Shown one piece after another: positions 9,331-18,559 of a stretch of 64,000 nt of DNA. The DNA is from SZUA-444 sp965226565 (GTDB lineage: Bacteria > Bacillota > Clostridia > Oscillospirales > Ruminococcaceae). The notes below the pieces were generated by a model. The model was not told the DNA's origin, made no database searches, and saw only the letters and a list, made by a program, of their open reading frames with translations. The position numbers and the translations under genes are program-made. The DNA is taken from assembly GCA_965226565.1 (NCBI GenBank), contig CBDDDI010000004.1:689686-753685 (forward strand), written 5' to 3'. Position 1 is the stretch's first letter. The number at the start of each line of letters is the position of its first letter.

Positions 9331-10500
9331 ATGGCTGCTGCTAGGAGAAGTTCAGATTCCAAAGTTAAAGGTAAAATTTCTAATGAGGATAAGCAAAAGG
9401 CGCTTGCTACTGCTATTGAGCAAATAGAAAAACAATTTGGTTCAGGTGCAATTATGAAACTTGGACAATCTCCAGATTTAAAGGTTGATTGTATACCTAC
9501 TGGATCATTGTCACTTGATTTAGCACTTGGAATTGGAGGAGTACCAAAAGGAAGAGTAATTGAGATATATGGTCCTGAAAGTTCTGGTAAAACTACAGTT
9601 TCTCTGCAAATAGTTGCTGAAGCTCAAAAACTTGGTGGACAAGCTGCGTTTGTTGATGTTGAACATGCTCTTGATCCTGTTTATGCAGGAAATATAGGAG
9701 TTGATATAGACAATATGCTTGTTTCTCAACCAGATTCAGGAGAACAAGCACTTGAAATAACAGAAGCATTGGTGCGTTCAGGAGCAGTGGATATAATAGT
9801 AATTGACTCAGTTGCTGCAATGACAACAAGAGCTGAAATAGATGGAGAAATGGGAGATAACCATGTTGGACAGCTAGCAAGACTAATGTCACAAGCAATG
9901 AGAAAACTTACAGCTGCTATTTCAAAATCAAATTGTGTTGCGATTTTTATTAACCAAGTTCGTGAAAAAATTGGAGTTATATATGGCAATCCAGAAACAA
10001 CACCAGGTGGACGTGCATTAAAATTCTATTCTTCAGTTAGAATTGAAGTTCGTAGAGGAGAAGCGTTAAAATCAGGTGGCGATATTATTGGAAATAGAAC
10101 AAAATGTAAAGTTGTAAAAAATAAAGTTGCACCACCATTTAAAAATTGCGAGTTTGATATTATGTATGGTGAAGGAATTTCGCATATGGGAGAACTTGTT
10201 GATATTGGATCTGAGCTTGGGATTGTTAAAAAAGGTGGAGCTTGGTTTAGCTATGGAGATATTAAAATTGGACAAGGTAGAGATAATGCTAAAAAATTCT
10301 TAGCTGATAATCCTGAAATTGCAAATGAAATAGATGAAAAAATACGTGCACATGCTGAAGAAACTATTGCAAAAGCAAAATCATCAAATTCATCAAAAGC
10401 AAAAGAAGAGAAAAAAGAAGCTGTAAAATCATCAAAGAAAAAAGCTGTTGTGATTGATCCAGAAGATGATTTTGAAGAGTTTACTCCAGCTGAAGATTAA
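9331..10500 (+). CDS. recA: Recombinase A
   Basis: Central homologous recombination and SOS-response ATPase. ATG 9331 is chosen over the ATG at 9325 because AGGAGG at 9317-9322 leaves only 2 bases before 9325 but 8 before 9331. The product is 389 aa with Walker A GPESSGKTT, the VDVEHALDP segment, loop L1/L2 residues in GVIYGNPETTPGGRALKF, and the GEGISHMGE C-terminal part. The last 45 residues are a Lys/Ser then Asp/Glu-rich tail, longer than in Bacillus. recX follows 11 bp later. No LexA-type operator is evident in the 27-bp gap before it. Confidence 0.97.
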   Translation: MAAARRSSDSKVKGKISNEDKQKALATAIEQIEKQFGSGAIMKLGQSPDLKVDCIPTGSLSLDLALGIGGVPKGRVIEIYGPESSGKTTVSLQIVAEAQKLGGQAAFVDVEHALDPVYAGNIGVDIDNMLVSQPDSGEQALEITEALVRSGAVDIIVIDSVAAMTTRAEIDGEMGDNHVGQLARLMSQAMRKLTAAISKSNCVAIFINQVREKIGVIYGNPETTPGGRALKFYSSVRIEVRRGEALKSGGDIIGNRTKCKVVKNKVAPPFKNCEFDIMYGEGISHMGELVDIGSELGIVKKGGAWFSYGDIKIGQGRDNAKKFLADNPEIANEIDEKIRAHAEETIAKAKSSNSSKAKEEKKEAVKSSKKKAVVIDPEDDFEEFTPAED

Positions 10501-10511
10501 TACATAATATT

Positions 10512-11135
10512 ATGGATGAATTAAGAAATATAATTTCTATTGAAAAATTTAAAGGTAAAACATATTGCGTTAGGATTGATGACGAAGAAATTTATCTTAA
10601 CGCAAATATTATTTCTGAGTATCACATTAAATCTGATATGCAAATTCCACAATCAGCTTTAGAAAAAATAATTTTTGAAAATGAATATAGACGTGCTAAA
10701 GAGCGTGCGTTTTATTTGCTTGATTATAGAGACCATTCTTGTAAAGAAATGCGTGATAAACTTTTGAAAAATTATTGTGAAGAAGTGTGTGATGCTGTTG
10801 TTGATAAACTATTAGAAATAAGACTTTTGGATGATAGAAATTATGCAGAAAAATATGCAAGACAGCTTTTTGAAATTAAAAGGCTTGGTAGATATAAAGC
10901 ACGTTTTGAAATGCAGAAAAAAGGTATTGATAAAGAGATAATTGAAGAAATTTTAGAGCAGTATGATGAAAATACTGATGAAAGATTATCTGAACTTATT
11001 GATAAAAAGTATGCAAGATATTTAACAGATAATAAAGGCAAAGATAAAGTTTTTAATGCACTTGTTAGAAAAGGTTATGCTTATTCAGAAGTGAGAGAAG
11101 CTTTAAATAAATATATAGATGAGGAAGAATACTAA
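10512..11135 (+). CDS. recX: Regulatory protein RecX
   Basis: 207 aa modulator of RecA filaments. It shows the three tandem three-helix repeats of the family, with AFYLLDYRDHSCKEMRDKL in repeat 1, LDDRNYAEKYARQ in repeat 2 and GKDKVFNALVRKGY in repeat 3. It starts 11 bp after recA, the usual arrangement, and its stop codon shares one base with the start of rimO. No strong Shine-Dalgarno is visible, so translation may depend on that of recA. Confidence 0.92.
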   Translation: MDELRNIISIEKFKGKTYCVRIDDEEIYLNANIISEYHIKSDMQIPQSALEKIIFENEYRRAKERAFYLLDYRDHSCKEMRDKLLKNYCEEVCDAVVDKLLEIRLLDDRNYAEKYARQLFEIKRLGRYKARFEMQKKGIDKEIIEEILEQYDENTDERLSELIDKKYARYLTDNKGKDKVFNALVRKGYAYSEVREALNKYIDEEEY

Positions 11136-12475
11136 TGAGTATTAGAGTGGGAATGGTTTCCCTTGGTTGTCCAAAAAATCAAGTTGATGCAGAACAAATA
11201 TTATATGATTTACGTGAAGATGGATTTGAAATTGTAACAGATGCAGCATTAGCAGATGTTGTATTAATAAATACCTGTGGATTTATTGAGTCTGCAAAAC
11301 AAGAATCAATTGAAACAATTCTTGAATTTTGCACACTTAAAAATGAAGGTAGAATAAAGAGTGTTATAATTACTGGATGTCTTGCAGAAAGATATCAATC
11401 TGAAATTTTAAAAGAAATTCCTGAAGCAAGTGGTGTTATTGGAATTGGATGTAATAGTGATATAAAAGATTATATTAAACAAACTTTGAAAGGTGAAGTT
11501 GTTGAAGCTTTTGGAGATAAACTTAATCTTGATATTGATAGAAAAAGAATTATTTCAACTCAACCACATTTTGCCTATTTAAAAATAGCTGAAGGGTGTA
11601 ATAATAATTGTACATACTGTGCAATTCCATCAATTAGAGGCAGATTTAGAAGCAGAACAAAAGAGAATATTATTGATGAAGCAAAATGGCTTGGTAAAAA
11701 TGGTGTTAAAGAAATTATTCTTGTAGCACAAGATTCAACTCGTTATGGTGAAGATTTATATGGAAAATCTGAGCTTGCAAATTTGCTTAAAGATCTTGCT
11801 CAAATAGATGATCTTAAATGGATAAGAGTTCTTTATTGTTATCCAGAAAGAATAACTGATGAGCTTATTGATGTGTTTGCAACAGAAGAAAAGATTGTAA
11901 AATATATTGATATTCCAATTCAACATTGTAACAGTGAAGTTTTAAAAAGGATGAACAGAAAAGGCGACAAAGAAACTCTTGTTGAATTAATAAAGAAACT
12001 TAGAGAAAAAGTTGAAGGAATTGTTATAAGAACTACTTTGATTGCTGGTTTTCCAAAAGAAACAAAAGAGCAGTTTGAAGAGCTTTGTGAATTTGTTTCT
12101 GAGATTAAATTTGAAAGATTAGGATGTTTTTCTTATTCAGTAGAAGATGGAACTGCTGCTGCTAAATTAGATGGCCAAATTGATGAAGAAGAAAAACTTC
12201 GTAGAGCGGATATAATAATGCAAGAACAAGTAATGATTTCTGATAATTTTAATCAAAGTCTTATTGGAAAAACATTAGAAGTTGTTACAGAAGGTTTTGA
12301 TAGATATGCTGAGTGTTATTTTGGAAGAAGCTATATGGATGCTCCTGAAATTGATGGAAAAATCTTTTTCACTAGCAAAAATCAGCTTTCAATTGGCCAG
12401 TTTGTAAATGTTAAAATGGATGACACTCTTGACTATGATTTGATAGGAGAAGTTGTTAATGAATTTGCCGAATAA
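11135..12475 (+). CDS. rimO: Ribosomal protein S12 methylthiotransferase RimO
   Basis: Radical-SAM enzyme that adds a methylthio group to the conserved Asp of ribosomal protein S12. 446 aa. N-terminal UPF0004 domain begins VSLGCPKNQVDAEQ with the first cluster Cys residues; the radical-SAM cluster is Cys155, Cys159 and Cys162 in CNNNCTYC; a TRAM domain forms the last 65 residues. The SLGCPKN start and SIRGRFRSR separate RimO from the tRNA enzyme MiaB. It overlaps recX and pgsA, so all are in one operon. Confidence 0.94.
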   Translation: MSIRVGMVSLGCPKNQVDAEQILYDLREDGFEIVTDAALADVVLINTCGFIESAKQESIETILEFCTLKNEGRIKSVIITGCLAERYQSEILKEIPEASGVIGIGCNSDIKDYIKQTLKGEVVEAFGDKLNLDIDRKRIISTQPHFAYLKIAEGCNNNCTYCAIPSIRGRFRSRTKENIIDEAKWLGKNGVKEIILVAQDSTRYGEDLYGKSELANLLKDLAQIDDLKWIRVLYCYPERITDELIDVFATEEKIVKYIDIPIQHCNSEVLKRMNRKGDKETLVELIKKLREKVEGIVIRTTLIAGFPKETKEQFEELCEFVSEIKFERLGCFSYSVEDGTAAAKLDGQIDEEEKLRRADIIMQEQVMISDNFNQSLIGKTLEVVTEGFDRYAECYFGRSYMDAPEIDGKIFFTSKNQLSIGQFVNVKMDDTLDYDLIGEVVNEFAE

Positions 12476-13025
12476 ATTAACTCTTTTAAGAGTATTTTTG
12501 ATACCTGTATTTTTGATTATGCTTTTTGTAAATAAAATTCCAGGTAATATGTTTTGGGCATTAGGAATTTTTGCAGCTGCATCAATTACAGATTGGTTTG
12601 ATGGATATATTGCAAGAAAAAATAATTTGATAACTGATTTTGGAAAATTTCTTGATCCGTTAGCAGATAAAGTTTTGGTTATGTCAGCTTTGGTTGCTTT
12701 TATTGAGCTTGAACTTGCTCCAAGTGTTGCAGTAATTATAATTCTTGCAAGAGAATTTATGGTAACATCTTTGAGGCTTGTTGCAAATAAATCAGGTGGA
12801 AAAGTTATAGCTGCTGGATTTGCTGGAAAACTTAAAACAGCTTTTACAATGATAGCAATTGTAGTTATTTTATTGCTACAAGGATTATTGCAAATAGATG
12901 TAGCATTTAATTTTGATGTTGTTTTAATTGGTGAAATTTTGATTTGGATAGCAACAGCATTAACAGCAATTTCAGGAATACAATATTTGTGGCAATATAG
13001 AAATGAAATTGATCCTACAAAATAG
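12459..13025 (+). CDS. pgsA: CDP-diacylglycerol-glycerol-3-phosphate phosphatidyltransferase
   Basis: Membrane enzyme for the committed step of phosphatidylglycerol synthesis. 188 aa from ATG 12459, which has AGGAGA 10 bases upstream; the TTG at 12453 is too close to it. It starts NLPNKLTLLRVFLIP and has the CDP-alcohol phosphotransferase signature DWFDGYIARKNN followed by TDFGKFLDPLADK, with all the metal-binding Asp residues present. Several membrane helices follow. It overlaps the end of rimO by 17 bp and closes the yqhQ-pgsA operon. Confidence 0.93.
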   Translation: MNLPNKLTLLRVFLIPVFLIMLFVNKIPGNMFWALGIFAAASITDWFDGYIARKNNLITDFGKFLDPLADKVLVMSALVAFIELELAPSVAVIIILAREFMVTSLRLVANKSGGKVIAAGFAGKLKTAFTMIAIVVILLLQGLLQIDVAFNFDVVLIGEILIWIATALTAISGIQYLWQYRNEIDPTK

Positions 13026-13109
13026 TATTGATTTTAGTGAATTTATATGGTACTATAACATATAATGTAATAAGTATAAATGCGTAACAGAAAAAGTAGT
13101 TTATTTTAA

Positions 13110-13302
13110 ATTTTTTAGAGAGTGTCAAAATGGTGAAAATGGCATAAATTTAAATAAATGAAGTGCATCTGCTAGCACAAACGGTGAAATTATAGTATCT
13201 GTTTGCGAACAACTCGCGTTAAGAGTTTTGAGTAATAAATCGGAGTGGAACCGTAGTGTTAATAACTGCCTTCGTGGGATAATTTCCCATGGAGGTTTTT
13301 TT
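13110..13302 (+). ncRNA. T-box leader (tRNA-Cys) upstream of cysE-cysS
   Basis: T-box riboswitch that reads the charging state of tRNA-Cys and permits transcription when the tRNA is uncharged. Stem I begins near AGAGAG at 13117. The specifier is TGC (Cys) at 13164-13166, in the context AATGAAG-TGC-A that aligns with the second T-box of the window. The T-box core GGAGTGGAACCGTAG is at 13242-13256, with TGGA (13246-13249) able to pair with a tRNA ending UCCA, as tRNA-Cys does. A terminator ends it. The 5' end is approximate. The 314-bp gap between pgsA and cysE is largely this element. Confidence 0.88.
13269..13302 (+). terminator. T-box terminator hairpin before cysE
   Basis: Stem CCTTCGTGGGA / TCCCATGGAGG (with G-T wobbles) followed by seven T. 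It is the conditional terminator of the Cys T-box; the antiterminator would use the T-box core just upstream. Confidence 0.85.
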
Positions 13303-13339
13303 AGTATATTATTAATAAAGTTTTATAGGAGAGATTTAT

Positions 13340-13975
13340 ATGTTGGACATAATTAAAAAAGATATTCAAATAATAAAAGAAAAAGATCCAGCTGCTAGAA
13401 GTACTTTTGAAATACTTATGACATATTCTGGTTTTCATGCTATTCTAGCGTATAGAATTGCTCATCGTTTTTATAGAAAAAGATTTTTCACAGTTGCTAG
13501 AGTGATTTCTCAAATAGCTAGATTTTTCACAGGAATAGAAATTCATCCAGGTGCGAGAATAGGAAAAGGATTCTTTATTGACCATGGCATGGGAGTTGTA
13601 ATAGGAGAGACTACTAAGATTGGTAACAACTGTATGATTTATCAAGGAGTGACTTTAGGTGGTACAGGAAAAGATCATGGGAAACGTCATCCTACTCTTG
13701 GAAATGGAGTAATGGTTGGTGCTGGAGCAAGAGTTTTAGGACCTTTTAAAGTAGGAGATAATGCGAAAATTGCTGCAAATGCTGTTGTTTTAAAAGAAGT
13801 TCCAAGTAATGCAACGGTAGCGGGTATTCCAGCGAGAATAGTTAATAAAGATGGTAAAAAATTAAATAATGAGCTTGACCATATTCATATACATGATATT
13901 GTTGGTCAACAACTTAAAAATCATTCTAAGAAAATTGCAAAATTACAAAATGAGATAAATAAACTTAAGAAATAA
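13340..13975 (+). CDS. cysE: Serine O-acetyltransferase
   Basis: Makes O-acetylserine from serine and acetyl-CoA, the first step of cysteine synthesis. 211 aa. An N-terminal helical part (AILAYRIAHRFY) is followed by left-handed beta-helix hexapeptide repeats, including IHPGARIGKGFFIDHGMG with the active-site Asp-His and VTLGGTGKDHGKRHP. AGGAGAG lies 8 bases before the ATG. It is the first gene after the Cys T-box, so supply of cysteine and its tRNA charging (cysS, 17 bp downstream) are controlled together. cysK is not in the window. Confidence 0.95.
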   Translation: MLDIIKKDIQIIKEKDPAARSTFEILMTYSGFHAILAYRIAHRFYRKRFFTVARVISQIARFFTGIEIHPGARIGKGFFIDHGMGVVIGETTKIGNNCMIYQGVTLGGTGKDHGKRHPTLGNGVMVGAGARVLGPFKVGDNAKIAANAVVLKEVPSNATVAGIPARIVNKDGKKLNNELDHIHIHDIVGQQLKNHSKKIAKLQNEINKLKK

Positions 13976-13992
13976 TTTCTCTGGAGGACTTA

Positions 13993-15399
13993 ATGAAACT
14001 ATACAATACGTTAACTCGGCAAAAAGAAGTGTTTAAACCAAGGTTTGAAAATAAAGTTTCAATGTACACATGTGGACCAACAGTTTATCATTATGCGCAT
14101 ATCGGAAATTTAAGATCTTATATTATGGAAGATATATTAGATAAATATTTTAGATTTGTTGGATATGATGTAACAAGAGTAATGAATATAACTGATGTTG
14201 GGCATCTTTCAAGCGATGGTGATACTGGTGATGACAAAATGCTTAAAGGTGCTAAACGTGAGAAAAAAACAGTAATGGAAATTGCTAAATTTTATACAGA
14301 TGCATTTTTTGATGATTGTAAAAAATTAAATATAAAAACACCAGAGATTGTTGAACCTGCAACAGCATGTATTGATGAATTTATAAAAGTCATCGATAGT
14401 CTTTTGGAAAAAGGATATGCTTATGAAACAGGTGGAAATATTTATTTTGATACTTCAAAACTTGAAGAATACCATGTTTTTCATAATTTTAAAGAAGAAG
14501 ATTTGGCTGTAGGAGTTAGAGAAGGCGTTGAAAAAGACGAAAATAAAAGAAATCCTACTGACTTTGTTTTGTGGTTTACAAAATCAAAATTTGATGATCA
14601 AGAATTAAAATGGGATAGTCCGTGGGGAGTTGGATATCCAGGATGGCATATTGAATGTTCATGTATAAGTATGAAACATCTTGGTGAATATTTAGATATG
14701 CATTGTGGAGGAATTGATAATGTTTTTCCACATCATACAAATGAAATAGCACAAAGTGAAGCTTATTTAGGACACAAATGGTGTAATTATTGGTTCCACG
14801 TTCATCATTTGAATACTAACTCAGGCAAAATGAGCAAATCTAAAGGTGAATTTTTAACAATATCTCTTTTAGAAAGTAAAGGTTATAATCCACTTGTGTA
14901 TAGATTTTTCTGTTTGCAATCTCATTATAGAAAATCTTTGGTTTTTTCATATGAAAATTTGGATAATTCTGTGATTGCATTTAATAAATTGGTTAGTAAA
15001 ATTCATGTTTTGCAAAATAGTGATCAAGGTGATTTAATAAAAGAAGATTTTGATTTATATAAAAATTCTTTTACAAATGCTTTGGATAATGATTTAAATA
15101 CATCTTTAGCAATAACTGTGTTGTATGATGTGTTAAAATCAAATACAACAGCAAAAACAAAGCTAGCTTTAGTAGAAGAATTTGATAAAGTTTTTTCTCT
15201 TGATTTGTTAAATCAAGCAAAACATATTGAAGATAAAAAGGATGAAATTCCTGAAGAAATTGTTGAGCTAGTGCAGAAAAGAAAAACAGCAAGAGCAAAT
15301 AAAGATTTTGCACTTGCAGATAGTATAAGAGATGAAATCTCAAAAATGGGATATATTATTGAAGAAACAAGGCAAGGAACAAAAATAAAGAAAAAGTAG
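13993..15399 (+). CDS. cysS: Cysteinyl-tRNA synthetase
   Basis: Class I synthetase charging tRNA-Cys. 468 aa, normal length. N-terminal YTCGPTVYHYAHIGNLRSY includes the first zinc Cys and the HIGH-type motif HIGN; the zinc site continues at GWHIECSC and the Cys-Gly-Gly plus HHTNE region. KMSKSKG carries the second ATP signature. The anticodon-binding helical domain forms the C-terminus. Ribosome binding site CTGGAGGA precedes the ATG. Second gene of the T-box controlled operon. Confidence 0.96.
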   Translation: MKLYNTLTRQKEVFKPRFENKVSMYTCGPTVYHYAHIGNLRSYIMEDILDKYFRFVGYDVTRVMNITDVGHLSSDGDTGDDKMLKGAKREKKTVMEIAKFYTDAFFDDCKKLNIKTPEIVEPATACIDEFIKVIDSLLEKGYAYETGGNIYFDTSKLEEYHVFHNFKEEDLAVGVREGVEKDENKRNPTDFVLWFTKSKFDDQELKWDSPWGVGYPGWHIECSCISMKHLGEYLDMHCGGIDNVFPHHTNEIAQSEAYLGHKWCNYWFHVHHLNTNSGKMSKSKGEFLTISLLESKGYNPLVYRFFCLQSHYRKSLVFSYENLDNSVIAFNKLVSKIHVLQNSDQGDLIKEDFDLYKNSFTNALDNDLNTSLAITVLYDVLKSNTTAKTKLALVEEFDKVFSLDLLNQAKHIEDKKDEIPEEIVELVQKRKTARANKDFALADSIRDEISKMGYIIEETRQGTKIKKK

Positions 15400-15408
15400 G
15401 TATTTTTT

Positions 15409-16209
15409 ATGAATAATAAAGTTGTTAGATATGGTGTTATAGGATTTATAGTGTTGCTAATCATAGTTGGATTAGTAAGTTGTTTTAATTTTGGTTCTCA
15501 AGTTGCATCATTAGAATATAATGATATTGAGTTAGTTCAACTTGAAGGTCCAAAACAAGGTCAAGAAATTGCAATTGTTGATACAACACTTGGTCAATTC
15601 AAAATAATGTTGTTTAGAGAATATGCTCCAAAAACTGTTGAGAATTTTGTGAATTTATCAAAAGAAGGTTATTATGATGGTAAATATGTTCATGGAGTTC
15701 AAAAAGGATTGTTTTTCATGGCAGGAACATCAAGTGCGGATGGAGTTATAGTAAAAGATCCAGACAAAGAAGACAAATATAAAAAACTTGAAGATAAAGA
15801 AAATAATGATGAATATAAAGCAGCAAAAAAATTATATGATACTGAGATGACAAAACGTGATAATGAAGTAAATAAAAATTTATGGCCATTAAAAGGTAGC
15901 ATAATCAGTCTTGGACCAGATATGAAAGATTCAGGAATATATTTCACAGGTATAAATGAAAAAGAAATCACTAAAAAAGAAAAGAAATCAATAAATAAAC
16001 AAGAAAAATTAAATAAAGATCTTGCAAATGCATTTTATGAAAAAGGTGGCATTATAGATTTTTCACAAAAATTCACTGTTTTTGCTCAAACATATGAAGG
16101 TTTAGATGTGTTTGAAAAAATATGTAATGTAGATACAAAAACAAAATCACTTACACCAAAAGAAGAAATCAAAATAAAATCTATTAAAATTGAGAAGTTT
16201 TCTAAATAA
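15409..16209 (+). CDS. Cyclophilin-like lipoprotein, probably catalytically degenerate
   Basis: 266 aa. A hydrophobic N-terminus ends in LVSC with Cys25 in lipobox position, so it is probably a lipoprotein. The cyclophilin fold is recognisable: TTLGQFKIMLFREYAPKTVENFV, the KEGYYDGKYVHGV turn, and the C-terminal FAQTYEGLDVFEKICNV. However the usual FHRV is HGV (the catalytic Arg is absent) and the FMIQGGD element reads FFMAGTS (the Gln is absent). A Lys/Glu-rich insertion of about 70 residues separates the halves. Isomerase activity is doubtful; a chaperone or scaffold role is possible. Ten bp after cysS, so read from the same operon. Confidence 0.75.
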   Translation: MNNKVVRYGVIGFIVLLIIVGLVSCFNFGSQVASLEYNDIELVQLEGPKQGQEIAIVDTTLGQFKIMLFREYAPKTVENFVNLSKEGYYDGKYVHGVQKGLFFMAGTSSADGVIVKDPDKEDKYKKLEDKENNDEYKAAKKLYDTEMTKRDNEVNKNLWPLKGSIISLGPDMKDSGIYFTGINEKEITKKEKKSINKQEKLNKDLANAFYEKGGIIDFSQKFTVFAQTYEGLDVFEKICNVDTKTKSLTPKEEIKIKSIKIEKFSK

Positions 16210-16361
16210 AATGTAATTTTTAAAAAAATATTTTATTATTAAATTAAGTAACAATTATGATTTTTTTTCTAATATTTTAAACTAAAGCTTCTATTGTATT
16301 AGGAGCTTTATTGTGTATAATAACAGTATAGACAGTGTTAAAAAAAGCATGTTTGTCAATT

Positions 16362-16368
16362 TTCGACA
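16362..16368. promoter_or_regulatory. 0A-box-like site upstream of murA
   Basis: TTCGACA, an exact complement of the Spo0A box core TGTCGAA, about 60 bases before the murA -10 element. Short motif; binding is inferred only. Confidence 0.3.
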
Positions 16369-16419
16369 TAATTTGTCTGAAAAAAATATTAAAAAATGCT
16401 TTTAATTTATTAACAGTTG

Positions 16420-16428
16420 TGGTATAAT
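16420..16428 (+). promoter_or_regulatory. Extended -10 promoter for murA
   Basis: TGGTATAAT is a TGN-extended perfect -10. No good -35 is found, as is usual for extended -10 promoters. Transcription would start near 16435, about 23 bases before the TTG start of murA. Confidence 0.55.
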
Positions 16429-16457
16429 GATATAGATATTGAATAGGAGAGTGCATT

Positions 16458-17741
16458 TTGGAAAAGATATTTATAAATGGCGGCAATCCTCTCCACGGGG
16501 AAGTAGAAATCAGTGGTGCTAAAAATGCTGCAGTCGCAATAGTTTCTGCAACAATACTTTCAGATGGACCATGTATTCTTGAAAATGTTCCTGAGATCAG
16601 TGACATTTCAATTTGTTTAAGAATATTATATGAAATGGGAGCTAAAATTACTCCAATAAATAAAAATACAGTTAAAATAGATACAAGAGGAATTACTGAG
16701 CCTTCAGTTCCATACGATTTAGCTAGGCTAATGAGAGCTTCTAGTTATTTTCTTGGAACATTGTTAGGAAAATTTAATAAGGCGTTAGTTCCAATGCCAG
16801 GAGGTTGCGATTTAGGCGATAGACCTATTGACCAACATCTTAAAGCGTTTAGAGCTCTTGGAGCAACTGATAATATTGATCATGGTGTCGTGGAAGTATC
16901 AGCAGATAAATTAATAGGATCACAAATATATTTTGATTTTATAACTGTTGGTGGAACAATGAATGCAATGTTTGCAGCAGTAAAAGCAGACGGGCTTACT
17001 ATAATAGAAAATGCAGCTAAAGAACCTCATATTGTTGATTTGGCTAACTTTTTAAATTCAATGGGAGCCGATATAATGGGCGCAGGCACTGATGTAATAA
17101 AAATACGTGGAGTTAAGAAATTAACAGGTACAAGTTATGCAATTATTCCTGACCAAATTGAAGCAGGAACATATATGGTTGCAGCAGCAGCTACAAAAGG
17201 AAATGTTTTAGTAAAAAATATTATTCCTAAGCATCTAGAATCTATTACAGCCAAATTAAGAAAAATTGGTGCTACAGTAATTGAAAATGATGATAGTGTT
17301 AGAGTTTTGGTTGAAAAACCTTTGAATAAAGCAAGTGTAAAAACTATGCCACATCCAGGTTTTCCTACTGATATGCAGCCTCAATTGTCTACATTATTAG
17401 CAATTGCACAAGGGACAAGTATAATTACTGATGATATATTTGATAATAGATTTAAATATGTTGCAGAGCTTAGAAGAATGGGAGCAGATATCTCTGTTGA
17501 TGGAAAAGTTGCTATTATACAAGGTGTAGATCATCTTGCTGGTGCTCCAGTTAAAGCAACTGATTTAAGAGCAGGTGCAGCACTTATTATTGCAGGACTT
17601 GTAGCAAAAGGTACTACTGAAATTGACGATATACATCATATTGAACGTGGATATGAATGTATTGAACAAAAATTAGCTGACCTTGGAGCAGATATAAAAA
17701 GAAGAACTATTCCTGGTGCTACAATGCGAAGAGCATTATAA
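16458..17741 (+). CDS. murA: UDP-N-acetylglucosamine 1-carboxyvinyltransferase
   Basis: First committed step of peptidoglycan synthesis, transfer of enolpyruvate to UDP-GlcNAc; target of fosfomycin. 427 aa from a TTG start with GGAGAG seven bases upstream. It opens with GNPLHGEVEISGAKNAA. The fosfomycin-binding Cys is present in MPGGCDLGDRP, so sensitivity at the target level is expected. DLRAGAALIIAGL lies near the C-terminus. Followed 18 bp later by a WalJ-like hydrolase and rlmH, a set that looks co-transcribed. Confidence 0.95.
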   Translation: MEKIFINGGNPLHGEVEISGAKNAAVAIVSATILSDGPCILENVPEISDISICLRILYEMGAKITPINKNTVKIDTRGITEPSVPYDLARLMRASSYFLGTLLGKFNKALVPMPGGCDLGDRPIDQHLKAFRALGATDNIDHGVVEVSADKLIGSQIYFDFITVGGTMNAMFAAVKADGLTIIENAAKEPHIVDLANFLNSMGADIMGAGTDVIKIRGVKKLTGTSYAIIPDQIEAGTYMVAAAATKGNVLVKNIIPKHLESITAKLRKIGATVIENDDSVRVLVEKPLNKASVKTMPHPGFPTDMQPQLSTLLAIAQGTSIITDDIFDNRFKYVAELRRMGADISVDGKVAIIQGVDHLAGAPVKATDLRAGAALIIAGLVAKGTTEIDDIHHIERGYECIEQKLADLGADIKRRTIPGATMRRAL

Positions 17742-17759
17742 TATAAGGAATGTGGTTTT

Positions 17760-18545
17760 ATGTCTAAAGTATATCCGTTGTTTAGTTCTAGTAAAGGAAA
17801 TTCCACTTTTATAGGACAATCTAATAGAGGAATTTTGATTGATATAGGTGTAAGTTGTAAAAGACTATTAAATGGGCTTGAAATATGTGGAGTTGATGAA
17901 AATGCTGTAAAAGCAATTTTCATTACTCATGAACACGGTGATCATATTTCAGGTCTAAAAGTGTTTGCAAAAAAATTTCATGTTCCTATTTATGGTGAAG
18001 AAAAAACTATTGAAAATCTAATACAAAAAGATAAAATTCCTGTTGGTGCAGATGTTAGAATAATTTCAAATCAAGGTGTTGAAGTTGAAGACATGTTTGT
18101 TACTTCTTTTGATACTATGCATGATGTTGAAAAAAGTTGTGGATATAAAGTCAAAACAAATGATTTGAAAACAATTGTAACTTGCACGGATTTAGGCTGC
18201 GTTACTAAAGTTGTTGAGTCTAATCTTCTTGAAGCAGATTTGGTTTTGCTTGAATCTAACTATGATGAGAAGATGCTTGAAAATGGTAAATATCCTTATT
18301 TTTTAAAGAAAAGAATTTCTTCTGATGAAGGACATTTGTCAAATATAAAATGTTCTCAGACAATAAAAAAGCTTTTAGAAAATAAGACTACAAAATTTAT
18401 TTTAGGACATTTAAGCCAAGAGAATAATACACCTCAAATTGCTGAGAAACAGGTTTTAGAGTATCTTAATCAATATAAAAGAAATCAAGATTACATATTA
18501 AATATTGCACCTGTATCTACATGTGGACAATTTTGTGAAGTATAG
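17760..18545 (+). CDS. MBL-fold metallo-hydrolase, YycJ/WalJ family
   Basis: 261 aa metallo-beta-lactamase-fold protein. It begins YPLFSSSKGNSTFIG, typical of the YycJ/WalJ group, and has the di-metal motif ITHEHGDHISG (about residues 56-66) and the later Asp in TCTDLGC. Members are linked to cell-wall and DNA-end processing (WalJ in the WalKR locus); here the walRK genes are absent and murA is upstream instead. AAGGAATG precedes the ATG. Confidence 0.85.
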   Translation: MSKVYPLFSSSKGNSTFIGQSNRGILIDIGVSCKRLLNGLEICGVDENAVKAIFITHEHGDHISGLKVFAKKFHVPIYGEEKTIENLIQKDKIPVGADVRIISNQGVEVEDMFVTSFDTMHDVEKSCGYKVKTNDLKTIVTCTDLGCVTKVVESNLLEADLVLLESNYDEKMLENGKYPYFLKKRISSDEGHLSNIKCSQTIKKLLENKTTKFILGHLSQENNTPQIAEKQVLEYLNQYKRNQDYILNIAPVSTCGQFCEV

Positions 18546-18559
18546 GAGAAAGATTTATA

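Noticed and set aside
9593..9989. Minus-strand open frames across recA
   Set aside because: They are complementary shadows of recA, Leu-rich low-complexity translations with no ribosome binding site.
16284..16309. Hairpin AAAGCTTC/GGAGCTTT upstream of murA as a terminator
   Set aside because: The stem is only eight pairs with a ten-base loop and has no proper T run; not listed as a terminator.
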